DNA of 64,000 bases from Bog-950 sp044228435 (GTDB lineage Bacteria > Bacteroidota > Bacteroidia > Chitinophagales > LD1), in assembly GCA_044228435.1 (NCBI GenBank), contig JBGAUW010000003.1, forward strand, positions 62,001 through 126,000. Direction: 5' to 3'. Shown one piece after another: positions 43,801 to 52,589 of the stretch (its first letter is position 1; each line of letters starts with the position of its first letter). The notes beneath the pieces are model-generated. The model ran no database searches. It was given only the letters and a program-made list of their open reading frames with translations, and was not told the origin of the DNA. The translations under genes and the position numbers were made by a program.

Positions 43801-44057
43801 CAGGACCGGGTGCAGTTGGCAACCATACTATTGGTGCATCGGCTTTAGGGGGAATGTTGCTGGGAACCATTTTTGGCGTGTTTGTAGTGCCCGGCTTGTA
43901 TTTCATTTTCGGAACGCTGCAATCGGGCCGCCAGTTGATAAACGACCAGGAAGTAACCACACTTACCGAGGAGTTTGTGGAAGAACAGCGGGAAATAGCC
44001 CTTACCCGCAGTATCAGAAAAATAGTATCGAACTTTTTAAAACGGAACAATGATTAG
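40827..44057 (+). CDS. RND multidrug efflux pump, HAE1/AcrB family
   Basis: 1076 residues with the 12-helix duplicated RND layout. Proton relay residues are intact: Asp409-Asp410 in IGIVVDDAIVVVE and Lys940 in LLGKNAVLIVEFA. The N terminus MFNTFIQRPVLAIALSLAIV and loop SIDIVFEPGTDPTLAAVRV are typical of HAE1 hydrophobe/drug exporters, not of the heavy-metal (CzcA) branch. It takes substrates from the inner membrane or periplasm. The gene overlaps the outer-membrane factor gene by 8 bp, implying coupled translation. Confidence 0.96.
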   Translation: MFNTFIQRPVLAIALSLAIVFMGLLAISTIPVAQFPAIAPPRVTIFIEFPGSNADVLVKSTLTILERAINGVQGMQYMLSDATSASEASIDIVFEPGTDPTLAAVRVKSRVDQVMTNLPPLVQREGVIITPLAPSMLMYVNLYSTDKKSADEKFLFNYANTFLVPELQRIPGMGRAEVTGSRAFAIRVWLKPDRMRAYNISADDVLKAIDEQSVLARPGRVGLSSGKMAQSQEYVFTYKGWYNKPEQYNDIIIRANADGEILKLKDIADVEVGSEFVDIYTNKDGYPAVSMVLKQNPGSNANTVIDLVKAKLEVLKKDFPPGMEYEINYDVSKFVNASIEKVLHTLLEAFILVALVVFIFLGDLRSTLIPIIAVPVSLIGAFISMQFFGLSINLITLFALVLAIGIVVDDAIVVVEAVHVKMAEEHLSPYQAVKKVLAEISGAIIAITLVMTSVFVPVAFMTGPVGVLYRQFSITMASAIVLSGFVALTLTPVLCAMILKNTHGQPKRRTPVSIFIDWFNRTFEKVTGKYTGLLSKIVNRRVVTWGMLLLFAFGVVGVNKILPAGFIPSEDQGQIYAIIQTPPGTTLERTNDISLKLQKIAKQVEGVQSVTALAGFEILTEGRGSNAGTCLINLKDWSERKHSVKQVIEELEGKTKDLAANIEYFEPPAVPGYGTSDGFSLRLLDKGSDVDYQEFDRVNSEFLAALKKRPELNGLFAFYSAKYPQYEITVDNALAMQKGVSIGDAMENLNIMLGSTYEQGFIRFNNYYKVYTQASPEYRRLPSDVLKLFIKNDKGEMVPYSAFMKITKTQGPNEISRYNLYISSLINGTPAKGYSSGEAIAAIKEVAKENLPRGYDIAWEGLSYDEEKRGNEALYIFLVVILFVYLILAAQYESFILPLAVLLSLPPGIFGSFMLLKLLGLANDVYAQVGLIMLTGLLGKNAVLIVEFAVQKHASGASVFDAAVAGARERFRPILMTSFAFIAGLIPLVVATGPGAVGNHTIGASALGGMLLGTIFGVFVVPGLYFIFGTLQSGRQLINDQEVTTLTEEFVEEQREIALTRSIRKIVSNFLKRNND

Positions 44058-45501
44058 AGAGAAAAAGGCAATGCTTAAAATAAAATACCGTCTACCGGAG
44101 CTCATCATATTGTTGGTGGTTCTGTTGGGCATAAACGGTTGCAAAATGTTCAAGGAACCGTTGCGCGTTGAAAACCGAAAAGTGCCGGCAAGTTATCGTC
44201 AATCAGTAGATACCACTAACAGCGCAACTATTAAATGGCGCAATTACTTTACCGACCCTAACCTGGTTTCGCTGATTGATACAGCCCTAAAAAATAACCA
44301 GGAGTTGAACGTAACTATGCAGGAAATAAACATTGCGCGCAATGAAGTAAAAGCGCGCAAAGGTGAATACCTGCCCAATGCGGGAATACAATTAGGTGCC
44401 GGACCCGATAAAGCCGGTAAGTATACCTGGGACGGACAGAGTGAGGAAGACTGGAAAGCGAAGGGCGATGGGCCAAAGTATATTGGCGATTTTGGTGTTA
44501 GCGCCGTGTTTAGCTGGGAGCTGGATATATGGGGCAAACTGCGTAATGCCAAACGGGCCGCTGCGGCCCGCTACTTGGGCAGCATAGAGGGTAAAAACTT
44601 TATGGTAACTAACCTGGTGGGTGAAATTGCAAATGCTTATTACGAACTGCTCGCGTTGGATAATCAGTTGGATATAATACAACAGAACATTCAAATACAG
44701 CAGAACGCTTTAAACATGACCCAACAGTTGAAAGATAATGCTAAAGAATCGCAGCTGGCAGTAAACCGGTTTAGTGCGCAGTTATTAAACACGCAAAACC
44801 GTCAGTATGAGATTAAACAACAGATTACTGAAACTGAAAACCGGATTAATTTTTTAACGGCGCGTTTTCCTCAGCCGGTGGTGCGCAACCCAGCTTCATT
44901 TAATACGATGGTATTCGATTCCATACATGAAGGCATACCGGTGCAATTGCTGCAAAACCGCCCCGATATACGCCAAGCCGAACAGGAAATGGTAGCCAGC
45001 AAGCTGGACATAAAAGCTGCCAAGGCTGCCTTTTTTCCCAATGTAAAGCTTTCGGCTTCGCTGGGCTTTCAGGCATTTAATCCTGCTGTGTGGTTTAATC
45101 CAACCTCGTTGTTGTACAGTGTGTTTGGCGATATTATGGCCCCGCTTATTAATAGAAATGCAGTGGTAGCGGCTTATAAAACCAGTCGTGCTAAGCAAAT
45201 TCAATCGGTGTACAATTACGAAAAAACAGTATTGAATGCCGATATAGAAGTAGTAAACCAACTATCGGGAATAGATAACTATCGAAAAAGCTACAACACG
45301 AAAGCCAGCGAAGTGAGTATATTAACCCAATCCATTACGGTTTCAGAAAACCTGTTCCGCTCGGCACGGGCTGATTATATGGAAGTGCTGCTTACGCAAC
45401 GCGAAGCCCTAGAAACCCGTATGGAGTTGATTGAAATAAAGAAGAAGCAATTAAACGCCGAAATAAATATTTATAAGGCTTTGGGTGGCGGTTGGAGATA
45501 A
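44050..45501 (+). CDS. TolC-like outer membrane efflux lipoprotein (OprM/NodT family)
   Basis: 483 residues. Lipobox LLGINGC, then two OEP repeats: DTALKNNQELNVTMQEINIA ... GVSAVFSWELDIWGKLRNAKR and RPDIRQAEQEMVASKLDIKAAKAAFFPN. Long amphipathic helices would form the periplasmic tunnel. The start at 44050 overlaps the pump gene; MLKIKYRLPELIILL at 44071 would give a shorter, more usual signal peptide. Last gene of the operon, followed by a strong terminator. Confidence 0.94.
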   Translation: MIREKKAMLKIKYRLPELIILLVVLLGINGCKMFKEPLRVENRKVPASYRQSVDTTNSATIKWRNYFTDPNLVSLIDTALKNNQELNVTMQEINIARNEVKARKGEYLPNAGIQLGAGPDKAGKYTWDGQSEEDWKAKGDGPKYIGDFGVSAVFSWELDIWGKLRNAKRAAAARYLGSIEGKNFMVTNLVGEIANAYYELLALDNQLDIIQQNIQIQQNALNMTQQLKDNAKESQLAVNRFSAQLLNTQNRQYEIKQQITETENRINFLTARFPQPVVRNPASFNTMVFDSIHEGIPVQLLQNRPDIRQAEQEMVASKLDIKAAKAAFFPNVKLSASLGFQAFNPAVWFNPTSLLYSVFGDIMAPLINRNAVVAAYKTSRAKQIQSVYNYEKTVLNADIEVVNQLSGIDNYRKSYNTKASEVSILTQSITVSENLFRSARADYMEVLLTQREALETRMELIEIKKKQLNAEINIYKALGGGWR

Positions 45502-45521
45502 GCGTTCTATATATAACTTTC

Positions 45522-45558
45522 AAAAAAAGCATTGCACTTATGGTGCAGTGCTTTTTTT
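45522..45558. terminator. Bidirectional intrinsic terminator
   Basis: A 16-bp stem (45522-45537 with 45543-45558, one G-T pair) with seven A before and seven T after serves both the efflux operon and the convergent mgtE gene. Confidence 0.9.
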
Positions 45559-45575
45559 ATTTAAGCTTAATAACC

Positions 45576-46925
45576 CTAGAGTAGCGTGCCTTTTAGTAAT
45601 ACGGCAGCTACAGTGAAGTAGATAATCAAACCGGTTACATCTACCAACGTTGCTACCAGAGGTGCAGAAGAGGCAGCCGGGTCGAGCCCGATTTTTTTAA
45701 GCGCAATGGGAATCATAGATCCGCTAAGTGTACCCCACATTACAATACCTATTAGCGAGAAAAATATGGTAAGGGCAATTAAAATATAATGCTGGGTATA
45801 ATCATACAAGTGAAGTGCCTGCCAAACTACAATACGGGTAAAACCAATTAAACCCAAAATAAGCCCCAGCGAAAGCCCCGAAAGAAACTCGCGCCGCATA
45901 ACATACCACCAATCTTTCACCGAAAGTTCTTTCAAAGCCATAGCGCGTATAATTAGTGTGGCTGCCTGCGAACCGCTATTTCCTCCGCTCGAAATAATAA
46001 GTGGAATAAATAGGGCAAGCACCACCGCCTTCGAAATTTCCATGTCAAAATACCCCATAGCGGTAGCCGTTAGCATTTCGCCAAAAAACAATACTACCAG
46101 CCACCCTGCACGTTTCTTTATCAGCGAGAAAAAAGGTGTTTTTACATACGGGTAATCCAGCGCTTCCAAACCCCCGAACTTCTGAATGTCCTCTGTATCC
46201 CTGGCCTCTATTACATCCAAAATATCATCAATGGTTACCATGCCTACCAATACTCCGCTTTCGGTTACTACGGGCAGTGCGTTGCGGTCGTACTTTTCAA
46301 ACATCGTAATCGCTTCTTCTTTGGGCATGGTACTGCGCAGGCATACAAACTTAAAGTCCATCAGCGATTCTATAGTGGCATTTTCATCGGCCATCAATAG
46401 TCGGCCTATCCGTATATCATCAATTAGTTTTTTCTGTTCGTCAATTACATATATAACGTTCAGCGTCTCTGCTCTTCTGCCGTGTAATTTAATGTGCCGC
46501 AAAATCTCTGCAACGGTTTGCTCTTTATAAGCTTGAATGTAATGAGGGGTCATTATACGCCCGACTGAGTTAGACGGATATCCAAGTAAGGCTACCGCTA
46601 CCTCGCGCTCCTCATCCGATAAATGGCGGATTATTTTTTTAATCAGTTCATCCGGAAAGTTTTCAAACATTTCAGTCCGGTCATCCGGTGGCATGCCGTT
46701 TAATATATCGGCAATCTCCTGGCTGCCCAGGTGTTTTAAAACCTGGTGTTGGTCGGCATCGGTTAAGTAAGAGAACACCTGCGATTTCAATTTGCTCTTC
46801 AGCATCAAAAAAGCCAGCGTGGTTTCCTTATCGTTTAGCTCAGCTATTTTAGCCGCAATGTCGGAGGGGTGTAGCGCCTCTAAGGTCTCTTTTTCAAGCA
46901 TAGCACTTTGCGTTTGTGTAAACAT
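45576..46925 (-). CDS. mgtE: Magnesium transporter MgtE
   Basis: 449 residues: an MgtE_N superhelical domain (about 20-125; LHPSDIAAKIAELND, NGMPPDDRTEMFENFP), two CBS domains (about 130-255; VGRIMTPHYIQAYKEQTV, NALPVVTESGVLVGMVTIDDIL) and a five-helix channel domain with PLIISSGGNSGSQAAT and LDPAASSAPLVATLVDVTGL, which form the Mg2+ pore. The cytosolic part closes the channel at high Mg2+. Start at 46925; MLEKETLEALHPSDIA eight codons on is also possible. An imperfect 15-nt palindrome (46922-46936) overlaps the start codon. Confidence 0.96.
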   Translation of the reverse strand: MFTQTQSAMLEKETLEALHPSDIAAKIAELNDKETTLAFLMLKSKLKSQVFSYLTDADQHQVLKHLGSQEIADILNGMPPDDRTEMFENFPDELIKKIIRHLSDEEREVAVALLGYPSNSVGRIMTPHYIQAYKEQTVAEILRHIKLHGRRAETLNVIYVIDEQKKLIDDIRIGRLLMADENATIESLMDFKFVCLRSTMPKEEAITMFEKYDRNALPVVTESGVLVGMVTIDDILDVIEARDTEDIQKFGGLEALDYPYVKTPFFSLIKKRAGWLVVLFFGEMLTATAMGYFDMEISKAVVLALFIPLIISSGGNSGSQAATLIIRAMALKELSVKDWWYVMRREFLSGLSLGLILGLIGFTRIVVWQALHLYDYTQHYILIALTIFFSLIGIVMWGTLSGSMIPIALKKIGLDPAASSAPLVATLVDVTGLIIYFTVAAVLLKGTLL

Positions 46926-47007
46926 ACTAAGTATGTAAACGGGGCATAATTAATTGTAATAGGTTTTATCCTCCGGCATGGCAGAGTGTATACTAAATGA
47001 GAGTGGA

Positions 47008-47904
47008 TTATTTGTTGTTTAAAGCCTGCAATCGTTTTTTTAGCAGATCTAAAATCATTTGCATGCCGGCAAAGTTGATTTTGTCGGGGGTATCGCTAAG
47101 GCGGTGATAGTCATCATGTAAACCCGTGGTTATAGAAACCGCCGGTATACAATGTTCACAAAATAGAGTATAATCATTAACCGTTTCCCGGTCATCGGTA
47201 AATGCAACTTGCAGGGTACTGGCCGAATCCTGGGCAAACATTTTTTTTTCTTCATCATGCTCCGCGCAATAGCTAATCCGTATTTTTTGTTGTGTGGGAT
47301 CTAAGCGACCTACCATGTCAAAATTTACAACTAACTTAATGGCAAGTTTATCCAACAAAACTTTTTGAATAAAATTGTAAGAACCATACAACCCCATTTC
47401 GTGGGCCGAAAAGCCCACAAAAATGTAGTTATAGCGCTGCTTCTTTCCCGATAATTTCTGTGCTGCCAGTTCATGGGCAAGTTCCAGCATTAGGGCAACC
47501 CCACTGGCATTATCATCCGCCCCATGGTGAATACCTTTTTTAAATAGCTCGCGGCTTTTATTGGTGCCCGAACCTAAGTGGTCGTAATGTGCGCCTATTA
47601 TAATAGTACTATCAGCCTTGTTATTAATAAAACCAGCCACATTAAGGCAATGTAGCGCACTATCCTTAGCTACGGTTATATCAAATTTAAGCGGTTTTGC
47701 TTTTATGCCCATAGCCGTAAAGCGGCTCATAATATAATCGGCTGCTTTAGTTTCAAACAAAGTGCCGGGTGCGCGTCCGCCCATACTATCTGCAGCAAGT
47801 GTATACACATCCTTTTGCAGGCGCGCCCTTACTGCCAACGAATCGCTGGTGGCCTTTGCCCAAAAAATTGACAGTAGGAGTAGCAGACTGAAAAAAACTT
47901 TCAT
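47008..47904 (-). CDS. Secreted M28-family zinc aminopeptidase
   Basis: 298 residues with signal peptide MKVFFSLLLLLSIFWAKA. The two-zinc ligand set is visible: GAHYDHLG (His), GADDNASG (Asp), FSAHEMGLYGS (catalytic Glu region; Ala-His where most have Gly-Glu-Glu), NFDMVGR (Asp) and DDYHRLSDTPDKINF (His). Expected to trim peptides in the periplasm. Single gene. The change at the GEE position moves the second acidic residue to His-Glu, worth checking for activity. Confidence 0.9.
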   Translation of the reverse strand: MKVFFSLLLLLSIFWAKATSDSLAVRARLQKDVYTLAADSMGGRAPGTLFETKAADYIMSRFTAMGIKAKPLKFDITVAKDSALHCLNVAGFINNKADSTIIIGAHYDHLGSGTNKSRELFKKGIHHGADDNASGVALMLELAHELAAQKLSGKKQRYNYIFVGFSAHEMGLYGSYNFIQKVLLDKLAIKLVVNFDMVGRLDPTQQKIRISYCAEHDEEKKMFAQDSASTLQVAFTDDRETVNDYTLFCEHCIPAVSITTGLHDDYHRLSDTPDKINFAGMQMILDLLKKRLQALNNK

Positions 47905-47913
47905 TAGCGTATG

Positions 47914-47949
47914 AAAATAAAAAACCCTGCTCCTTTCGGGCAGGGTTTT
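47914..47949 (-). terminator. Intrinsic terminator after the 47967-52280 gene
   Basis: The 10-bp stem AAAACCCTGC / GCAGGGTTTT with a 9-nt loop ends on the minus strand in TTTTTATTTT. Confidence 0.85.
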
Positions 47950-47966
47950 AGGTATAATTTGAAAGT

Positions 47967-50900
47967 TTATTTCGATTCGGCTTTTACCAACTCAGGTTTA
48001 ATCAAAACAGGTTTAGCTGTTTCTTTTTGCTGCATTAAACGATCGGCCTGCGCCTTCATTTCTGCGGCGGCTTTCTCTTGCGTTCCATCCGATTTTTCTC
48101 TATCGGCTAATGCTTTTGCTAAGCGGGTAACTTCTGCTGCGCTGGCTTGTGCAGTTTTTGTATCGGCTGCTATTTCCTTTTTATCGGTGGCCGGTGCGCT
48201 GTCAAAACGAATTTTTTCACCATCCCACCACATTGGTTTGGCGCTTTGTTCGGTATTAGCTTCGTTAAACATAAAGGCCTTCAGGTTCTCATCAAAATTT
48301 TTGTTGGCCAGGGCATCGGGTAAGTTAGTTGGTGTGCCGTCTACGCGTTTACCCATTACCATGTAAGTAAACTTAACAGCAGCAGTGCCATTGTTATTTT
48401 CTTCTACTTCAAACCCAGTATTGCTAACGCTTACAAGGTGTATGCCATTACAGTTGCCCACCGGAGTAACTGTTACAATGGGTTCATCTTCTTTAGCCAG
48501 CAAAGCGGTAAAGGCCGCATCGAATGTTACCGAAGCTTTTCCGTTTACCAATTGGCTACGACCTGCCTTGCTAATGGTAGCTTCGGTAGAAGTATTGCCA
48601 TAAGCTGCAACGCGCTGGCTGCCTGTGTTTACTATTTCTACATTATGGCCGGTGGTGTAAACGTTACCTACGTTGTAAGCAGCCGCCAGTTCGCCGGAAG
48701 TAATATTGCCAAATACCCCGCCTTTTGTCCAGCTGCCTATAAAGTCTCCTACTCCGCCTGAACCTACACCGGTTAATACATTGCCCTGTGGTAAAAAGCC
48801 TGCGCCCGATGCTACCGATGTATAATAAGTTCCGTAGCGGGTTGAGTTGGAGGCGCTATATCCCAGTGCACCCCAGGTGCCAGTAGAGTAAGCACCATGC
48901 GTACCGCCACTACGCAGGCCGCTACCAATTTGATAGCCTGTAACTCCGAAAGCGTAGGTGGTGCTGCCGGAGCCACCTTGCCCTAATACACCGTTAGCAG
49001 TACTGGTAGCATAGGTACTACCGCTAACTCCGCTGGGATCGTAAGCATTTAAATAGTTATTACCCGGTGCGGTATTAATACCGGTGCGCCCGCTGGCTAA
49101 TACCTGGAAAACATCGGTGCCGGCGCCGTTGCCAATTCTAAATGTTTGCGAACCACCGGTAGTTCCGTTATCCCAGTTTAAAATAACAGCATATCCCGCT
49201 AAAGAGTTTAAGTGTAAGTTAGGTGTATGCCGTATTAAGTTATTTGCAGGTGTATTGCCGCTCATCCCCGAAATACTACCACTAAAATTAGTAAGCGATG
49301 ATGTTCCGCCCGCAATTATCAATTCGGCAGCATTGTCGTTATGTATACCGCCGCGGCATTGGTATTGGGCATTGTCGTAAACAGTACCACTGTTAAAGTA
49401 AGCGCCACCCGGGCATACAAAGTAACTGCTACTTACAATGTATGGATTGGCGGCATCAAAACGCAGGTTACCCGAACCGGTTCCGGCCGATGTAATCTGT
49501 AACGAAGATGAGCCGTAAAGAGTCATTAAGTTAGCGCTTGGTGAATAAATACCAGAGCCCGTGGCCTCATTGTATAAACCTACGCCCGATTGCTGGTTGC
49601 GAAACCAGTTCTGTGTATAGGTTTCTCCACTTGAACGGGTGCTGCCTGCTACCTCTAATTTGTAGCCAGGCGAAAGAAGGCCAACCCCTACGTTACCACT
49701 TTTAGGCATAAGCGCAATGTGATTATTGCTGGTATTAAGGGTTAGCAAATTGTTGTTTTCGGCGGTTAATGAGAACTCATTGTTTACATTGTTGGCACCG
49801 TTCCACGAGCCATCCCATAAAAAAATACCCTGACGGGTTCCGCCCGAATACAAGCCAATCCATTCGTAGGTGTTATCATCGGCATGGGTGCCGCTCATAA
49901 ACTCCATGTGGTCGCCTGCAGTGTTATATACAATGGTATTATTAATGGCATTACTATTCATGTTAAGGCCGGTTGTAGCTATATGGTTACCCAGGTTATC
50001 GCCTGTTGGCGCAGTAATACCTAAAAAGGTTCTAACCGAGGCGGCATCTGCCGTGCGGTGGTAATCGTTGCCTTGCTTTACCATTATACCCGTAACTCCG
50101 CTGGTAACGGCATTATCGGTAGTATAAATGTAGTCGGTACCAATGTAGCCCGATGGTACATGTAATGCGAACGAAGGGCTTGTGGTGCCTATACCTACAC
50201 GGCCGTTATACGTTCCACCAAGGCCTACCCACATGGTGGTGGTAGCGCCATTGTTTGTTTGGAAGTAGTAGCCGTTATCTACATTAGAAGCTACCCTTGA
50301 GCGGAATGCACCATTGGTAACATCCTGGTAGTAACCGGCAGAAATATTGGTGCCCATTACGGCGTAGCTTCCGGCTGCAACCGTACCATCTACAATGGCA
50401 TTGCCGGTGCTGTGGAAAGTGCCGCTTCCGGCGTTAATAGCAAATTTTACGGTAGGGGCAGAGCCCGCTGTGTTTAAACCCGATTCAAACAACCAGCCAA
50501 AGCCGCCGTTATTTTCTATATTAAACCTACGGGCCCAGCTACTTACTCCCGATGCACCATCGCTTGGTGCTGCTGTGCCGCTTGGCGAATTGGTAGTGCC
50601 CGGAGGGCTCATATAATCATACCATGTAACATAAGAGGGCGTGTACCAGCTTATACCGTGTGCACCCGAACCCTGGTTAACCGAGGTATTCTGGTAATGC
50701 TTACCCCCTGTATTAAGATCGCTGCCAACAGTTCCGCTGCCGCTTATATTAAAGTTAGAGGAAGCTTGCTGGGAAGTTGTATTTTGAATGTAACCTGTGG
50801 CTATATCCTGCGCAAAAGCCACATCCTTATAAGAGGCAAAAGGTGTTGCGCTATTCCAGGCCTGCTGATAAAGGCGCATACCAATAGAACTTCTGTTAAA

Positions 50901-52280
50901 CACCAACAGGTTATCACTTCCCCCCGAAGCATCGCCATAAGAGTTAAGCTGCATAAAATCAGCCCACGGTGCAGTGTTATTGTTATTAAACGAGGTAAAG
51001 CCATAAGTGGCTGCATTGTGCGCGTACGATGATGGTGCAAGCGTGCGGTTATCGAAATAGCCCCACTGCGTCGCTTTGCCGGTAAGGTTGGCGGTTATAG
51101 TTCCGGCGCTAAAGTTGCCCGAAGCATCGCGGCTTACAAGGGTGCTCCCTGTATTGGCGCTGGTGGCGGCATCCAGTTTTGCTTTATCGGCTGCGCTCAT
51201 GCTGCCCGCTGCACTACCGGTAGCAGCAGTTATGCTTATTGCCGGTGTAGTGCCACCCGAAGAAACGATTGGGGCGGTGCCCGTTACGTTGGTTACTGTG
51301 CCCCCGGTGGATAAAGGTTTCCAAGTTGTGCCATCGGAATACTCCAGGTTTGTTCCATTAGTGCGTATAGCACCCGTACCTGCCGATGCCGGGGTAGCCG
51401 TAGTAGTACCCGGTTTAATAGAGCCCGTAGCATCTACACTATTAATATTGGCTCCGGTTAGTGTTATTTTGTTGAAGGTTGGAGATGACGAAGCTGCGAT
51501 ATCCTGTGGGGTAGAAAGTGTTACGACACCCGAAGCGCTGTTTATGTTTACCTGGTTGGCAGTACCGGTAAGTGTAGTGTTTAAAAAAGTGTTGGATGAG
51601 GTGCCTATTAGAATTTGCCCGGCCCCTACGCCTGTTAAGCCTGTTCCACCATTACCAACCGGTACGGTGCCTGTTAAAGATATGTTGGGGCTTGAGCCAC
51701 CTGTAGAGTTAAGAGGTGAACTGGCGGTAACACTGCCTACCGTGCCACCCGAGTTTTGATCGGGTGCCGGCTCATATTTAAGAGTTACGTTGTTATATTT
51801 AAGTACATCGCCGTTGTTGGGTGCAGCCGTCGAAACATCTCTACCCTGAATTTTAGTAACGGTTGGGTTTGGATAGGTGCCCGTTAAATCGCCGCCGGCT
51901 TTGGTATTACTTACCGTGCGCCATCCGCCGTTTAAATAATTAAAGCTGGCAACACCCGAAACGGCAGTAATTGTTTGTCCCGCAAATGTGGCATCGTTAG
52001 CAGCATCGGTATTATATATAGTAAGGTATTGTCCCTCTTTAGGTGCTGTTGCTGTAACCGCAATGGCTGTGTTGGCGGCATCATCTAAAATTCGGAACAT
52101 AGATACGTTGGTAGCTATTACAATTGCTCCACCGGTAGCCGCAGCCGATGAAGGAGTAGAGGAGATAGCCCCTGCAACTTCTAGTTTTGTTTGAGGGTTA
52201 TTAGTGCCTATACCAACGTTTTGGCCGTAGCTGTTACTAAATAAAATTGAAGTACATGCAAGAAGTAACAGTTTTTTCAT
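47967..52280 (-). CDS. Giant tail-fibre-like surface protein with C-terminal coiled coil
   Basis: 1437 residues. Signal peptide MKKLLLLACTSILFSNSYGQ, followed at once by NVGIGTNNPQTKLEVAG, a motif shared with phage-fibre-like Bacteroidota proteins and repeated (VGIGTTSPSFALHVP, VGVGLLSPGYKLEVAG, RTGINTAPGNNYLNAYD). The body is Gly/Ser/Thr/Asn-rich with many short beta-repeat segments (GGTGLTGVGAGQILIGTSSN). The C terminus turns into a charged coiled coil (AEVTRLAKALADREK ... AAEMKAQADRLMQQKE). No classical type A tail is visible. A trimeric fibre exposed at the cell surface is the best guess; the role is unknown. Confidence 0.78.
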   Translation of the reverse strand: MKKLLLLACTSILFSNSYGQNVGIGTNNPQTKLEVAGAISSTPSSAAATGGAIVIATNVSMFRILDDAANTAIAVTATAPKEGQYLTIYNTDAANDATFAGQTITAVSGVASFNYLNGGWRTVSNTKAGGDLTGTYPNPTVTKIQGRDVSTAAPNNGDVLKYNNVTLKYEPAPDQNSGGTVGSVTASSPLNSTGGSSPNISLTGTVPVGNGGTGLTGVGAGQILIGTSSNTFLNTTLTGTANQVNINSASGVVTLSTPQDIAASSSPTFNKITLTGANINSVDATGSIKPGTTTATPASAGTGAIRTNGTNLEYSDGTTWKPLSTGGTVTNVTGTAPIVSSGGTTPAISITAATGSAAGSMSAADKAKLDAATSANTGSTLVSRDASGNFSAGTITANLTGKATQWGYFDNRTLAPSSYAHNAATYGFTSFNNNNTAPWADFMQLNSYGDASGGSDNLLVFNRSSIGMRLYQQAWNSATPFASYKDVAFAQDIATGYIQNTTSQQASSNFNISGSGTVGSDLNTGGKHYQNTSVNQGSGAHGISWYTPSYVTWYDYMSPPGTTNSPSGTAAPSDGASGVSSWARRFNIENNGGFGWLFESGLNTAGSAPTVKFAINAGSGTFHSTGNAIVDGTVAAGSYAVMGTNISAGYYQDVTNGAFRSRVASNVDNGYYFQTNNGATTTMWVGLGGTYNGRVGIGTTSPSFALHVPSGYIGTDYIYTTDNAVTSGVTGIMVKQGNDYHRTADAASVRTFLGITAPTGDNLGNHIATTGLNMNSNAINNTIVYNTAGDHMEFMSGTHADDNTYEWIGLYSGGTRQGIFLWDGSWNGANNVNNEFSLTAENNNLLTLNTSNNHIALMPKSGNVGVGLLSPGYKLEVAGSTRSSGETYTQNWFRNQQSGVGLYNEATGSGIYSPSANLMTLYGSSSLQITSAGTGSGNLRFDAANPYIVSSSYFVCPGGAYFNSGTVYDNAQYQCRGGIHNDNAAELIIAGGTSSLTNFSGSISGMSGNTPANNLIRHTPNLHLNSLAGYAVILNWDNGTTGGSQTFRIGNGAGTDVFQVLASGRTGINTAPGNNYLNAYDPSGVSGSTYATSTANGVLGQGGSGSTTYAFGVTGYQIGSGLRSGGTHGAYSTGTWGALGYSASNSTRYGTYYTSVASGAGFLPQGNVLTGVGSGGVGDFIGSWTKGGVFGNITSGELAAAYNVGNVYTTGHNVEIVNTGSQRVAAYGNTSTEATISKAGRSQLVNGKASVTFDAAFTALLAKEDEPIVTVTPVGNCNGIHLVSVSNTGFEVEENNNGTAAVKFTYMVMGKRVDGTPTNLPDALANKNFDENLKAFMFNEANTEQSAKPMWWDGEKIRFDSAPATDKKEIAADTKTAQASAAEVTRLAKALADREKSDGTQEKAAAEMKAQADRLMQQKETAKPVLIKPELVKAESK

Positions 52281-52589
52281 GAAACAGTTTTAGTGCTTTA
52301 TAATTATGGAGTTGCCGATTAAAGTGCCGATACAAGAAGTGAAGTCAATTAAGATGCCGATTGTAATATTTGAAGGAAAAACCAATTAATGGCAAAAAAA
52401 ACATTATTATTTTAAGCAAAACGGAAAATGGGGAAGTTTTAATTCTACTATTATATACATACCTGCAAACTAATAACTACACACATTAGCCTGCGTCTCG
52501 CCATTAATTAAAACCCTGTGATGATATTTACAATACGCAGAATGTTATTAAAAGGTTCGGAAAGATTTACAAAGTTGGAATGAACGGAT
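52281..52589. other. Intergenic region upstream of the fibre-like gene
   Basis: 309 bp, AT-rich, no credible frame. Three near-copies of TGCCGATT (52313, 52325, 52355) lie 33-83 bp before the start codon of the fibre-like gene and could be regulator sites; nothing else stands out. Confidence 0.35.

Noticed and set aside
51076..51759. 227-residue plus-strand frame inside the giant fibre-like gene
   Set aside because: It is a shadow of a low-complexity region; the minus strand has the signal peptide, repeats and terminator.
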